Of a stretch of DNA of 52,982 nucleotides, positions 1 through 8,790 are shown piece after piece (the first letter of the stretch is position 1; every line of letters begins with the position of its first letter). This stretch comes from UMGS363 sp051891935 (GTDB lineage: Bacteria > Bacillota > Clostridia > Oscillospirales > Ruminococcaceae), in contig JBJFFR010000085.1 in NCBI GenBank assembly GCA_051891935.1, positions 1-52,982 of the forward strand, read 5' to 3'. The translations under genes were made by a program, and so were the position numbers. The notes below the pieces were generated by a model, which searched no databases, was not told where the DNA came from, and saw only the letters and a program-made list of their open reading frames with translations.

Positions 1-239
1 TCCATATCAGCTTTATGACTACCAAACGTGCTTACGAGGAGCTTGAGCGTGACGGTTTTATTGAATCCTTCACGGGCAAAGGTTCGTTCGTAAAGGCGCA
101 GAATTTAGAGCTTTTCCGTGAAGAACAGATCAAGCAGATCGAATCCCTGCTCATGGAGGCAGGAGATAAAGCCCGACAGGCAGGGCTCACTATAGAGGAG
201 CTTCACGAATTGCTCGATCTTGTAAATGGAGGAGAATAA
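1..239 (+). CDS. GntR-family (YtrA-like) regulator, 3' part
   Basis: The reading frame is open from the left edge of the window, so the N-terminus is missing. The visible part begins in the winged-helix DNA-binding domain (TTKRAYEELERDGFI then GKGSFV, the usual recognition-helix and wing region of GntR proteins). It ends after a short, mostly helical tail of about 45 residues. That short tail is typical of the YtrA subfamily, which lacks a large ligand-binding domain. The ATG of the ABC ATPase follows only 2 nt after the stop codon, the usual YtrA-YtrB arrangement in which the regulator represses its own ABC operon. Ligand and operator cannot be seen here. Confidence 0.85.
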   Translation, partial: HISFMTTKRAYEELERDGFIESFTGKGSFVKAQNLELFREEQIKQIESLLMEAGDKARQAGLTIEELHELLDLVNGGE

Positions 240-241
240 CC

Positions 242-1123
242 ATGTCTGCATACGAAAACGCAATTGAAATTTCAGGCGTTACCAAAAAATACAGCGGCTT
301 TACGCTGGATAACATCAGCTTCAATGTGCCGAAAGGCTCAATTATGGGATTTATCGGTCAGAACGGCGCAGGAAAAACCACAACGATCCGCAGTCTGCTT
401 AACATAATAAGCATTGACGAGGGAGAAATAAAGCTGCTCGGTCTGGATCATCTTCAGCATGAACAGGAGATCAAGGAACGTATTTCCGTTGTTTTTGATG
501 AACTGCCGTTCCACGATGTTTTTAATGCAAAGGATATGGCGCGCATATTTGAAGGGATCTATCCGCAGTGGGATAACGCTGTTTATACGCAGTATTTAGA
601 GCGTTTCGGACTTCCGATGAAAAAGAAGATCGGCGAGTTTTCAAAGGGTATGAAAATGAAGCTTCAGATTGCCTGTGCCCTTTCTCACAATGCAGAGCTG
701 CTTGTAATGGACGAGGCTACCACGGGTCTTGACCCTGTTGTGCGTGATGAGATCCTGCACATTTTTATGGAGTATCTTCAGGACGGAGAGCGTTCTATTC
801 TTATGTCCTCACACATTACCTCCGACCTTGAAAAGATCGCAGACAGCGTTACCTTCATTGACAAAGGCAAGCTGCTTATTTCGGGATATAAGGATGATAT
901 TATCGAATCCCACGGTATTCTCAAATGCGATAGATCGGAGCTTGGGAACATTGATCCGAAGGATATTGTAAGCGTTCGCATGAATTCCTTCGGTGCTGAA
1001 GTAATGCTCTGTGACCGTCAGTCTGCTTCTTACAAATACAGCGGTGCGATCATCGACCCGGCAAGCCTTGACGACATTATGCTTTACTATGTTCACAAGG
1101 ACGAAAGGGAGTGGAACTCATGA
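242..1123 (+). CDS. ABC transporter ATP-binding protein (YtrB/BcrA-like)
   Basis: This is a 293-residue cytoplasmic ATPase that would power the permease encoded next to it. Walker A is GQNGAGKTT near residues 39-47, Walker B is LLVMDE near 153-158 and the H-loop histidine is near 191. The signature motif is degenerate: FSKGMKMK near 133-140 instead of LSGGQ, a variation common in BcrA/YtrB-type ATPases. A C-terminal extension of about 80 residues follows the nucleotide-binding domain. The gene starts 2 nt after the GntR gene, and its stop overlaps the permease ATG by 4 nt (ATGA), so the three are one transcript. The substrate is unknown; antibiotic-peptide or cell-envelope stress roles are common in this family. 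Confidence 0.93.
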   Translation: MSAYENAIEISGVTKKYSGFTLDNISFNVPKGSIMGFIGQNGAGKTTTIRSLLNIISIDEGEIKLLGLDHLQHEQEIKERISVVFDELPFHDVFNAKDMARIFEGIYPQWDNAVYTQYLERFGLPMKKKIGEFSKGMKMKLQIACALSHNAELLVMDEATTGLDPVVRDEILHIFMEYLQDGERSILMSSHITSDLEKIADSVTFIDKGKLLISGYKDDIIESHGILKCDRSELGNIDPKDIVSVRMNSFGAEVMLCDRQSASYKYSGAIIDPASLDDIMLYYVHKDEREWNS

Positions 1124-2706
1124 CAAAGCTCTGTTCGCTGATTTTCCGTGAACTCAAAGCCTGCCAAAAGCTATACATAATAAAATTTGCGGTATTATTT
1201 GCATTTTACGCTTTTGCTATCGGCGGAACATTTTTATTTATCGGGCTTTTTGAGGAAATGCCCGAAAAAGAAAACATGATAAAATCATTTTCCCAAATGT
1301 TTTCTATGCTCGTCATACTCTATTCAACGGTGATTTTTGCAGGCGATAACACTTTTAAAAGTGACTTGAACAGCGGATGGCACAATTATTCCTACGCTCT
1401 GCCTATAACGGCTTCTGAACGTGCGGCCGTAAAGCTCATACGCTGGATCGGCACACTCGGCATATCCGTACTGCTTGGAATGGTTTTTGTTGTTATTATC
1501 AACAAGATCGCAGGCGAACAGTTTCAGATCGGATATGTGGTCTTACAGTTTATTTTTCTGGACTTTTTGCTGCTTTTAGAGATCATCACGGATTTTTTTG
1601 TACTTCGTGCCAAAAATACCGATGAATATAAGAAATTGCAGGAAAAGGGCGGCTTGATCTTCTTATTCTCAACAGTATGTATTGTCTTAATTATACTGAA
1701 ATGCGTCGGCTTTGATTTTTCGGCTATATTTAATTCAAGCAGCGAGGAGCCTTTCTCCTTAGATATTGCTTCAATGCTGACAGGTGGGATGCTATGGTGG
1801 CTTATACCGCTTACTGTTGTTCTTTTTGCTATTGATTACGCTGTTGTTCGTCATCACTTGCAGTATGCGTATTCGGGCAGCGTAAAGGTGAAAAAGGCAG
1901 ATGTCAAGGTGGAAAAAGCGCTTGATCTTGCTGAACCCCATAGTGAGCCTGTGGGTTTTCTTTACAAGGAGATCAAGCAGAATATGAAAAGCATCTGTAC
2001 TGTCATACTTCTTCCGTTTTTAATACCGGTTTTTGTGACAGCTTGTCTTGCTATTGTTTCGCTGAGCGAGGAGTACGGCGGCGATGGCTGGATAGTCAGA
2101 ACCCTGACCTCCGATATATTTCGTATTGTGTACATAGCTATTGGTTTTTTCAGTGTAAGCGGCTTGCTGCTCAGCGTTTTCCACGGCGATGACAAAAAGC
2201 TCTGGGCATATTTTATAACATCTACGTCAATGGGTGTGGAAAAATTCCTGTACACAAAGTATGTACTGTCCTTTGCTATGTGCGGACTTTATTTCGTTTC
2301 AAGCTATTTTGCCGAAACTCTTCTTGCTACGATCAGCTGGTTTGCACTTGGAAAAGAACTTACCGGCTTTGCAAGTATTTTTATCATAGTTTTCTTTATG
2401 CTTATTCTTCAGAATTCATTTTCAATTCCTATGATGCTCCGTTTCGGCGAAAAAAAGGGCAGTATCATGAATATAATCATAATACTTTGTCTTGCAATAG
2501 CGGCAATATTGGTACTGTCGTTTATTCCAAGGGAAATTCAGGATAAGGTTTTCGCATGGCTGGCAGACTTCATAACAGGCGACCACGGTGACCTAACAAT
2601 GCTGCTGCTCGGACTATTCCCCGGTTTCTCCGTTGGAGCATACATTTTGTCCTACAAGGTATCCTGCAAGATATTCATGAAGGGAGTGAACGAGTATGAC
2701 AAATAA
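1120..2706 (+). CDS. ABC-2 type multi-spanning permease
   Basis: This 528-residue hydrophobic protein has about 10-12 predicted membrane segments. It is the likely membrane partner of the ATPase immediately upstream. The ATG at 1120 is preferred over the in-frame GTG at 1111, because AAGGGAG at 1105-1111 lies at proper spacing from the ATG and would overlap the GTG. The ATG overlaps the ATPase stop codon by 4 nt, indicating translational coupling. The two halves, each with a soluble stretch between membrane blocks (a charged KVKKADVKVEK segment lies near residue 260), suggest a duplicated ABC-2 fold. No substrate can be assigned from sequence. Confidence 0.85.
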   Translation: MTKLCSLIFRELKACQKLYIIKFAVLFAFYAFAIGGTFLFIGLFEEMPEKENMIKSFSQMFSMLVILYSTVIFAGDNTFKSDLNSGWHNYSYALPITASERAAVKLIRWIGTLGISVLLGMVFVVIINKIAGEQFQIGYVVLQFIFLDFLLLLEIITDFFVLRAKNTDEYKKLQEKGGLIFLFSTVCIVLIILKCVGFDFSAIFNSSSEEPFSLDIASMLTGGMLWWLIPLTVVLFAIDYAVVRHHLQYAYSGSVKVKKADVKVEKALDLAEPHSEPVGFLYKEIKQNMKSICTVILLPFLIPVFVTACLAIVSLSEEYGGDGWIVRTLTSDIFRIVYIAIGFFSVSGLLLSVFHGDDKKLWAYFITSTSMGVEKFLYTKYVLSFAMCGLYFVSSYFAETLLATISWFALGKELTGFASIFIIVFFMLILQNSFSIPMMLRFGEKKGSIMNIIIILCLAIAAILVLSFIPREIQDKVFAWLADFITGDHGDLTMLLLGLFPGFSVGAYILSYKVSCKIFMKGVNEYDK

Positions 2707-3562
2707 AAAGCTTGAAGCCAAAAGGCTCATCATCTTTCTTCTGCTGGCATTCGGCATTTCGTGGATCCCTGCAATTATACTGAACTGCGCTTTTGGTTAT
2801 CACGAATGGTTTGAAACCTACAAAATGCCTTTTTTGACCCTTTTGGTAAGCTACGGTCCTGCTCTTGCCAACGTCATTACCCGTAAGATCACGCATGAGG
2901 GCTGGCATGACAGTATGCTGCACCTGAAATTAAAGGGTAACATAAAATACTACCTGATCGCAGTATTTGCAGTAGTTGCTATGGGCATTGCCGAGGGTGT
3001 TCTCGTAACAATTTTATACGGCAATTGCGAATTTTCCGATATAGGCGGAGGTATGAACGGTATGCAGCTTATCGGAAATGTGCTGCTGACTGTTTCTGTT
3101 GTTCCGCTTATGGCTTTCAACACCTTTGGTGAGGAATTCGGCTGGCGAGGATATATGAATCAAAAAATGGAGCCGCTGCTGGGCACGACAGGAGCAATTG
3201 TAGTCGGAGGTATCCTCTGGGGACTCTGGCACGCAGAGCTGACGGTTGTCGGACACAACTTCGGCACGGAATATGACGGCTATCCCTACCTCGGTATTCT
3301 GGCTATGTGCATTAACTGCACATTCTTGGGTATGGGACTTATGTGGGTAACGAAAAAAACAGGCTCAATTTATCCTGCCGCAATTATGCACGCCGCCAAT
3401 AATTTCGGCGGAAAAGGCATCGAACAGTATTTTATAAGCGGTGTACCCGAGGATCTTTCTCTGACTATTCCACGTTTTCTGATCATTTCGATCCCGTCCT
3501 ATATGATCAGTCTGGTGTTCTTTATACTTATACTTCGTGACAAAAAAATCAATAATCAATGA
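2696..3562 (+). CDS. CPBP family intramembrane metalloprotease (Abi/Rce1-like)
   Basis: This 288-residue membrane protein has about eight hydrophobic segments. The CPBP/Abi signature motifs are present in order: EEFGWR near residues 146-151, LWGLWHAE with histidine near 179, and MHAANN with histidine near 232. In this family these Glu and His residues bind zinc in the membrane. Members act as CAAX-type proteases, bacteriocin self-immunity proteins or regulators of signalling proteins. The start overlaps the permease stop by 11 nt, so it belongs to the same operon. The pairing with a YtrA/BcrA-type transporter fits a peptide-resistance or immunity role, but that is inference. Confidence 0.9.
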   Translation: MTNKKLEAKRLIIFLLLAFGISWIPAIILNCAFGYHEWFETYKMPFLTLLVSYGPALANVITRKITHEGWHDSMLHLKLKGNIKYYLIAVFAVVAMGIAEGVLVTILYGNCEFSDIGGGMNGMQLIGNVLLTVSVVPLMAFNTFGEEFGWRGYMNQKMEPLLGTTGAIVVGGILWGLWHAELTVVGHNFGTEYDGYPYLGILAMCINCTFLGMGLMWVTKKTGSIYPAAIMHAANNFGGKGIEQYFISGVPEDLSLTIPRFLIISIPSYMISLVFFILILRDKKINNQ

Positions 3563-3567
3563 ACTGA

Positions 3568-3878
3568 TAATACTAAGGAAACGCTGATTAATACGTTTCT
3601 GCCGTTTTTCAAAATGTACTCAAATGCGGAAACTCGTACATTTTTCAAAACGGCGAAACGAACGCTTCGCTTTAATCAGCTTTTTCCTAATAACCATTTG
3701 TTCTATGGATAAAGACGGCGGATAGAATACGTCCAATCAGGTAAACTTGTTTACCTTGAAGACGACTGCAGGCAGGCTGCCTGCCGTCATTGCAATAATA
3801 TTGCACGGTAGTTTGACGCTGAGTGGGCGTATTATAGCCGCCGTATTTTATCCATAGGTTAAATGGTTATTAGTATAA
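3568..3878. repeat. Nested family A element (TAATACTAA ... TTAGTATAA)
   Basis: This is a compound inverted repeat between two converging genes. The outer ends are TAATACTAA at 3568-3576 and TTAGTATAA at 3870-3878. Within it, 3577-3687 is a complete A1 unit (GGAAACGCTGAT ... ATCAGCTTTTTCC) bordered on both sides by TAA, as if it had inserted with a short target duplication. The rest is an A2 unit containing CTATGGATAAA, GGCAGGCTGCC and TATTATAGCC, also seen at 10917-11077 and at the right edge of the window. No protein is encoded. It behaves like a MITE or other non-autonomous repeat; no transposase is in this window. Confidence 0.75.
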
Positions 3879-3895
3879 GTCGGCAGATAAAAAAT

Positions 3896-3932
3896 GCACA
3901 TCAATCTATGCAGAAGTCACAGATTGATGTGC
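3896..3932. terminator. Bidirectional terminator hairpin
   Basis: A perfect 12-bp stem, GCACATCAATCT paired with AGATTGATGTGC, has a 13-nt loop. Read on the minus strand it is followed by ATTTTTTATC, and on the plus strand by TGTTTTAT. It lies between the converging CPBP gene and the first BIG2 gene and would end both transcripts. Confidence 0.85.
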
Positions 3933-3983
3933 TGTTTTATTGCTGTATTTGTCTTTAAAGTGATCGCTGCTTTTTATCGAGTT

Positions 3984-5795
3984 TTAACTTAAAGAACCCT
4001 GACGAACGCCGATATATGCGGAATTCGAATTGATAGCAGCATTGATCTTTGTCTGATAGTCGCTGTCCTTCGGGTTATAGAGGATATATATTTCCCTCAA
4101 TGTTCCATCAGATTCCTGAAGAGTCAGCGAATAAACAGCCTGATTGTCGGATGTGCCGACTGTCGGCCTTTCGGAATATGCAACATAGTAGCTGAAGTAT
4201 CCTACATCCTTGCGGACAATATCATTTCTCTTGACATAATCGCAGTTTGAGATCGGAACGACCATGTATCTGTTCTCGTTTGTGCCCTTTGTCCACTGGA
4301 TCACCTTATATACCTTTGAATCAATGATCGGAAGTGTGCTGTAAACTGTGTAGGGCTGAACGCTGACATTTGTGTTCGTATCCTTGTTCTTGATCTCGTT
4401 CACCTTATCAACATCATAGCCTAAAGGAACGAGCATATATCTTGACTGCGCTTCAATCTTGCCTGTAGCAGCATTAGTCTTGGAAATTGTCCATGTGAGC
4501 ACTTCGTCAGACCAGTTCTTTTTATTTGTAGGACTTTCGGTGTAAACGACATAGTACTCATAGCTGCCCGAATACTTCGCAAAGATCGTATCAACGAAAG
4601 CGCTGTCATAGCCGTAAGGAGCAAGAACATATCTTGCCTGGAGTGTTCCGTTGAAGACAACGTTTTTGGTTATGATCTGATCGGTCGAAAGCTTCTTCTG
4701 CGGTATTGATTCATATACCTGGTTGTAGCTGTAAAAATTGAGTGACTTTGCAGCTACTGTATTTGCATAAGCAGGGTCATAGCCATAAGGAACGAGCATA
4801 TAGTACGCGGTCGTTCCGCTCTGGAATGCGATAATGATATCTGTCTGGAGAAGCTTTGCTGTCGGTTTTGTATCGAGGAGCTTATAATACTGTGCAGCAG
4901 AGGTTACCGTTACGGGAATAGTAACAGAGATACTGCTGTCGGTCGTAGAAAATACCTTAATTGAACCTGTTTCGGCGCTGTAGCCCTGAACCGTTACAAC
5001 GATAGCATTTTTAGTATTGTCAACCGATGTCTTTACGGAGAAGCCGAAAATGCTTGAAGAGGAAACCTTGAGGCTTGAAAGCAGCGACGCCGAAGAAGCA
5101 TAGATCGTGAAGGACTGTGAAGAGCCTTCCGCAACGCTTACTGAAGAAACGCTTGACTGGATCTGAGCCTTTCCTGTTGTGAGGCCGCTGTCGGGATCTT
5201 CAATGATGTCGTCACTTTCGTCGCCGATTACGTCAACATCAATGTATTTATAGATATTCTTATAGTTCTTCAAATAAACCTTTACTCTTGCAGAGCCGGG
5301 GTTTACAGCCTTGAGCGTAAGGTCAATATAGTTTCCGTTGAATTTAGCGCCCGACCATGTAGCCTTCACGACCTTCTGGTTAGAAGTGGATACCGAAAGG
5401 CTATGACTTCCGAGTGCCTTGATACGCACCTTTACGGATTTGCCCGGGTCAAGCTCGACCTCGCTGCTTCCTACGGAGATCTTGCCTGCAACGACATTTA
5501 CCTTGCATTTAAGGGTCGTTGAATTAACTCTTGCGTAAATGTAGGTGGAGCCGACCTTTTTGCCGACGACCTTTCCCTTGCTTGAAACTGTGGCAATGTT
5601 CTTGTTGCCCGTTGACCACGTCACTTTGCTTGTCGTACCGCTTACGGAAAGCGTAGTCGAATAACCCTTTGTGAGTGAGATAGACGACTTGCTGAGCTTT
5701 ACTGAAGCTGCAGATGACGGAACAGCTGCGACCGTTACGATCATCATAAGAGCAAGGAGAGTGTTAAGGAACGATCTAAAAAAACTTTTTCTCAT
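3984..5795 (-). CDS. Secreted BIG2-domain protein with C-terminal tandem modules (paralog 1)
   Basis: This is a 603-residue exported protein. A signal peptide (basic start, then LLALMMIVTVAAVPSSAAS) covers residues 1-30. A BIG2 bacterial Ig-like domain follows at about 31-101 (motifs VTWSTGNKNIATVS and GKVVGKKVGSTYI). Two further beta-rich Ig-like segments lie at about 105-190 and 210-297. The C-terminal half holds five copies of a 57-64 residue module centred on RYMLVPxGYD (near 331, 388, 452, 509 and 569), each of the first four followed by YxxYxVYxxxP. The start has AGGAGGT at good spacing and a promoter at 5844-5872. There is no dockerin, LPXTG or SLH motif, so the protein is probably released or loosely wall-bound. 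Function is unknown; a paralog is encoded just upstream. Confidence 0.88.
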   Translation of the reverse strand: MRKSFFRSFLNTLLALMMIVTVAAVPSSAASVKLSKSSISLTKGYSTTLSVSGTTSKVTWSTGNKNIATVSSKGKVVGKKVGSTYIYARVNSTTLKCKVNVVAGKISVGSSEVELDPGKSVKVRIKALGSHSLSVSTSNQKVVKATWSGAKFNGNYIDLTLKAVNPGSARVKVYLKNYKNIYKYIDVDVIGDESDDIIEDPDSGLTTGKAQIQSSVSSVSVAEGSSQSFTIYASSASLLSSLKVSSSSIFGFSVKTSVDNTKNAIVVTVQGYSAETGSIKVFSTTDSSISVTIPVTVTSAAQYYKLLDTKPTAKLLQTDIIIAFQSGTTAYYMLVPYGYDPAYANTVAAKSLNFYSYNQVYESIPQKKLSTDQIITKNVVFNGTLQARYVLAPYGYDSAFVDTIFAKYSGSYEYYVVYTESPTNKKNWSDEVLTWTISKTNAATGKIEAQSRYMLVPLGYDVDKVNEIKNKDTNTNVSVQPYTVYSTLPIIDSKVYKVIQWTKGTNENRYMVVPISNCDYVKRNDIVRKDVGYFSYYVAYSERPTVGTSDNQAVYSLTLQESDGTLREIYILYNPKDSDYQTKINAAINSNSAYIGVRQGSLS

Positions 5796-5843
5796 GATCC
5801 ATACCTCCTGTTTTTAATCATTGTGGGATCTTACTTTATGTCT

Positions 5844-5872
5844 ATTTTACCATCGGAGTTAAAAAAAGTCAA
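5844..5872 (-). promoter_or_regulatory. Sigma-A promoter of BIG2 paralog 1
   Basis: On the minus strand TTGACT is followed by a 17-bp spacer and TAAAAT, about 50 nt before the start codon. Each BIG2 paralog therefore has its own promoter. Confidence 0.75.
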
Positions 5873-5905
5873 TTAAAAAGGAAATACAATAGAATTACAA
5901 TATGG

Positions 5906-7303
5906 TTACATTCGGCGTTCCTTGTTATCTTCAATGTAATCCTGCATTACGTCATCGGCGCGTCCGATATAATCCTTTCCCTGGGTAAGAATGTATCGTT
6001 TTTCAACCGTTCTGTCGGGGGTTGTATAATCATATTCGACCGTGTAATCACCGTAATTTCTGGATAACGGCTTTGTAGCATAGACCGTGTAATACTCATA
6101 AACGTTGAAGTATTTTGCAAAAGCTGAATTAATGTAGGCTTCATCGGAGTTTTTATCAATGACAACATACCTATTAACATCCTGCCCGTTGTATCTCTCT
6201 TTTTTCCTTGCATATCCGACGCCATCCGGCTGATCTTCGTAAACATTGTATTCTACATAAATGCCGCTTGCGTCTGCAAGAAGGGTATTAACGTGTGCAA
6301 CATCATGGAACTTGGGTTCAAGAACATAGTATTTCTTTGACTTTTCCTCATCCGTCAGAATATATACGGCATCCGAATCCTGCTGTCTTTTTGGCTCTCT
6401 GTTCCATACAACAACATCGTAAGCGTTGTTTGTTACAGTGACGGGGACAAATACATTGATGCTTTCACTGCTGTCAAAAATTCGGAGAGAGCCTTTACCC
6501 TCTGCAAGTCCGGTCACGACCACGTTCGCAGTATTTGTTGCTTCATCTATTTGAGTTGTGATCTCAAAAAAATGTGTTGCTGCAGATACAATCGAAAGGT
6601 TCTTGAGCTTTACACCCTCTGCGGAAAGCTTAATGGTTTCCGAAGTATTCTCGTTGACCGTTACCGAATCAACAGAAACGGTGACCTTCTTTGATGAAAC
6701 GGAAGATGAACCCGTATTCTTTCCGCCGACCTTTACATTGACATATTTATATATGCTCTTTTCGTATCCCTTTGCATATACCTTTATCTTTGCGCTGCCG
6801 CTCGAAACGCCCTTTACAGTCAGTGTGTAAGAGCCTTTCTTTGAGCCTTTTTTCAGCGAAGCCGTTGCAACGGACTTATCGGAGCTTGAAACCGCAATCT
6901 CAATATTTCCGACTGTGCTTACGGAAACCGCAGCCGATTTTTTTACATTGACAGAAACGCTGCTCTTGCCGGTCTTAATGCTTCCTGCCTTTACCGTCAC
7001 CTTGCATTTGAAGGTGCTGCTTCCTGCTTTGGCGCTGACCGTCGTAGTTCCGACCCCTTTTCCCGTAACCTTTCCGCTTTTTGAAACAGAAGCTACGGAA
7101 GTATTCGCAGACGTCCAAGTTACTTTGTCGTTAGTTCCCGTGACGCTCAAGGTCACAGACTGTCCCTTCACAAGAGAAACAGATTTTTTGCTGATAGCGG
7201 CTTTAGCTGCAGCCGACGGAACAACAGCCAGCGATAATGTCATAATGAGAGCAAGAAACAGGCTTAAAAACGTCCTTGCGTGTTTGGAAAACCGTTTGCA
7301 CAT
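5906..7303 (-). CDS. Secreted BIG2-domain protein with C-terminal tandem modules (paralog 2)
   Basis: This 465-residue exported protein is a paralog of the 3984-5795 product. The signal peptide (SLFLALIMTLSLAVVPSAAA) covers about residues 1-33. A BIG2 domain at about 36-105 carries VTWTSANTSVASVSKSGKVT. Two beta-rich segments follow, one ending in IYKYVNVKV, a motif nearly identical to IYKYIDVDV in the paralog. The C-terminal part has three module copies (YYVLEP near 325, RYVVID near 378, RYILTQ near 436), against five in the paralog. The start is supported by GGAGGT 8 nt upstream and a strong promoter at 7359-7387. The end (KERRM) is charged, with no anchoring signal. It may be a surface-binding or adhesion protein; that is inference from the BIG2 domain only. 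Confidence 0.87.
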   Translation of the reverse strand: MCKRFSKHARTFLSLFLALIMTLSLAVVPSAAAKAAISKKSVSLVKGQSVTLSVTGTNDKVTWTSANTSVASVSKSGKVTGKGVGTTTVSAKAGSSTFKCKVTVKAGSIKTGKSSVSVNVKKSAAVSVSTVGNIEIAVSSSDKSVATASLKKGSKKGSYTLTVKGVSSGSAKIKVYAKGYEKSIYKYVNVKVGGKNTGSSSVSSKKVTVSVDSVTVNENTSETIKLSAEGVKLKNLSIVSAATHFFEITTQIDEATNTANVVVTGLAEGKGSLRIFDSSESINVFVPVTVTNNAYDVVVWNREPKRQQDSDAVYILTDEEKSKKYYVLEPKFHDVAHVNTLLADASGIYVEYNVYEDQPDGVGYARKKERYNGQDVNRYVVIDKNSDEAYINSAFAKYFNVYEYYTVYATKPLSRNYGDYTVEYDYTTPDRTVEKRYILTQGKDYIGRADDVMQDYIEDNKERRM

Positions 7304-7358
7304 AGTTCTCTACCTCCGTTTTTCAGGCGACCTTCCGAGCCACCCTATGTTAAAGAAT

Positions 7359-7387
7359 ATTATACTACTTATGAATAATAAAGTCAA
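7359..7387 (-). promoter_or_regulatory. Sigma-A promoter of BIG2 paralog 2
   Basis: TTGACT, a 17-bp spacer and TATAAT on the minus strand, about 56 nt upstream of the start codon. It is arranged back to back with the YitT-gene promoter at 7426-7454. Confidence 0.82.
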
Positions 7388-7425
7388 GCAATTTCACAAA
7401 CCGCTCCAATAATTGCCGAACAGTA

Positions 7426-7454
7426 TTGAAACTCTGACTTTAATATGATATAAT
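7426..7454 (+). promoter_or_regulatory. Sigma-A promoter of the YitT-like gene
   Basis: TTGAAA, a 17-bp spacer and a perfect TATAAT. The predicted start of transcription is near 7461, almost exactly where the family B repeat begins, so the repeat fills nearly all of the roughly 200-nt leader. Confidence 0.8.
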
Positions 7455-7457
7455 AAT

Positions 7458-7620
7458 GGGGTTCTCTAAAAACCGGGACACGAGCAAAGCCTCGTAATGA
7501 GTTTTGTCAGCTGCAAGGCATCAAACCGCAGTAATACTTGATGTATTACAAGGTTTGATAACACAGCAGATGACAAAACTCATAGAGGATTTGCCGTGAA
7601 GGAGGTTTTTAGAGGTTCCC
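7458..7620. repeat. Family B hairpin repeat, copy B1
   Basis: The ends are GGGGTTCTCTAAAAACC and GGTTTTTAGAGGTTCCC. The interior is one long imperfect palindrome: GCAAAGCCTC ... ATGAGTTTTGTCA ... ATCAAACC pairs with GGTTTGAT ... TGACAAAACTCAT ... GAGGATTTGC. It is the shortest and probably the intact form of the family (compare 20751-20972 and 22920-23112). It would be transcribed as the leader of the YitT-like gene. Confidence 0.85.
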
Positions 7621-7660
7621 TAATTATAGAAATATAGAAATTCGATCGGGAGGTATCGGT

Positions 7661-8551
7661 ATGAAGCTTTTAAATGAACTGAAGAAAATAGGACTGAAAA
7701 GATTTCTCTGGCTAACCGCCGCAGGTATCGTGAACGCCATAGGGATAACCATGTTCCTTGCCCCCGTAAATCTCTTTGACAGCGGTATTTCGGGTACATC
7801 CATCCTCCTTTCGGGAATAGCTCCCGAGCCGTTCTCGCTTTCGTTCTTCCTGATAATCCTTAATATACCGCTTTTCCTGTACGGAGCAAAAAAGCAGGGC
7901 GTTATCTTCACATCGTCCGCAATATATGCCGTTCTTGTCTATTCGTTATCCGCATGGCTTATAACCGATGTTCTGCCCGTGGATGTGGGCTTTGTTTCTC
8001 CGCTCGCAGGCTCCGACCTGCTGCTCTGCTCGCTTTTCGGCGGACTTATCTCCGGCATCGGAAGCGGACTTGCAATACGCTCGGGCGGCGCAATGGACGG
8101 CATCGAGATAATGGCTGTCATCTTTGCAAAAAGGATAGGTATTTCGGTAGGAACCTTTGTTATGGTCTATAATATACTTCTGTACACGGTCTGCGGAATA
8201 ATACTCAAAAGCTGGATACTTCCGCTTTACTCGATCGTTGCCTATACAGCTGCACTTAAAGCCGTTGACTTCATCGTTGAAGGCATCGACCGCTCAAAAT
8301 CCGCCTTCGTCATCACCGAAAATGCCGACGAGGTCAGCAAAGCGCTCTCCGAGGAATTCGGCTGCGGCATTACGCTCATCGGCGCACAGGGTTACTATTC
8401 CCAGACGCCCAAGACCGTGCTTTACATAGTTGTCAACCGTTTCCAGATAACGAGGATGAAGAGCATAGTCCAGAGCTGCGACCCGACAGCTTATGTCACG
8501 ATCTCCGAGGTTGCGGACGTTTTCAAATTCAACACGGCAAAACCCGAATAA
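7661..8551 (+). CDS. YitT family membrane protein (DUF161/DUF2179)
   Basis: This 296-residue protein has five or six hydrophobic segments in the first 200 residues, then a soluble C-terminal domain of about 80 residues (KSAFVITENADEVSKALS through TVLYIVVNRFQI). That layout matches the YitT/YqfU/YpjC family. The motifs GSGLAIRSGGAMDGIEI and FDSGISGTSILL are typical glycine-rich loops of the family. The physiological role of most members is unknown; some have been linked to amino-acid uptake or competence. The ATG has GGGAGGT upstream. The gene is monocistronic, with its own promoter and a terminator-like hairpin at 8559-8593. Confidence 0.9.
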   Translation: MKLLNELKKIGLKRFLWLTAAGIVNAIGITMFLAPVNLFDSGISGTSILLSGIAPEPFSLSFFLIILNIPLFLYGAKKQGVIFTSSAIYAVLVYSLSAWLITDVLPVDVGFVSPLAGSDLLLCSLFGGLISGIGSGLAIRSGGAMDGIEIMAVIFAKRIGISVGTFVMVYNILLYTVCGIILKSWILPLYSIVAYTAALKAVDFIVEGIDRSKSAFVITENADEVSKALSEEFGCGITLIGAQGYYSQTPKTVLYIVVNRFQITRMKSIVQSCDPTAYVTISEVADVFKFNTAKPE

Positions 8552-8558
8552 AATACTG

Positions 8559-8593
8559 TTCCTGCAGGAATTATTCGTTTCTGCAGGAATTTT
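8559..8593 (+). terminator. Terminator-like hairpin after the YitT-like gene
   Basis: The 9-bp stem TTCCTGCAG/CTGCAGGAA has a 13-nt loop and a short TTTTC tract. It begins 7 nt after the stop codon. The short T-run makes it weaker than the other terminators here. Confidence 0.55.
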
Positions 8594-8698
8594 CACTTTC
8601 CGTGTTCAAAAAGGCTTTAAAGCCAAACAAAACTTTAAGATTTACCAAAACTTTACAAAAAAATAATCTATGGTTTAAATTAATCATAATGTCTTTCA

Positions 8699-8727
8699 TT
8701 GACTTTATCGAAGATATTTGATAAAAT
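8699..8727 (+). promoter_or_regulatory. Sigma-A promoter of the EAL-domain gene
   Basis: TTGACT, a 17-bp spacer and TAAAAT, about 63 nt before the ATG at 8791. The leader is short and shows no c-di-GMP riboswitch. Confidence 0.72.
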
Positions 8728-8790
8728 TATAAGTAGTAAAACATCAAACCATCCAACAGCATTTGTCCTCAAAGGAGATGAAGCTGAACA

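Noticed and set aside
3568..3878. CRISPR-like repeat array
   Set aside because: Units are inverted and nested rather than direct repeats with uniform spacers, and no cas gene is nearby.
8552..8790. c-di-GMP riboswitch before the EAL gene
   Set aside because: The transcribed leader is about 55 nt and lacks the GEMM core; only a plain promoter is seen.
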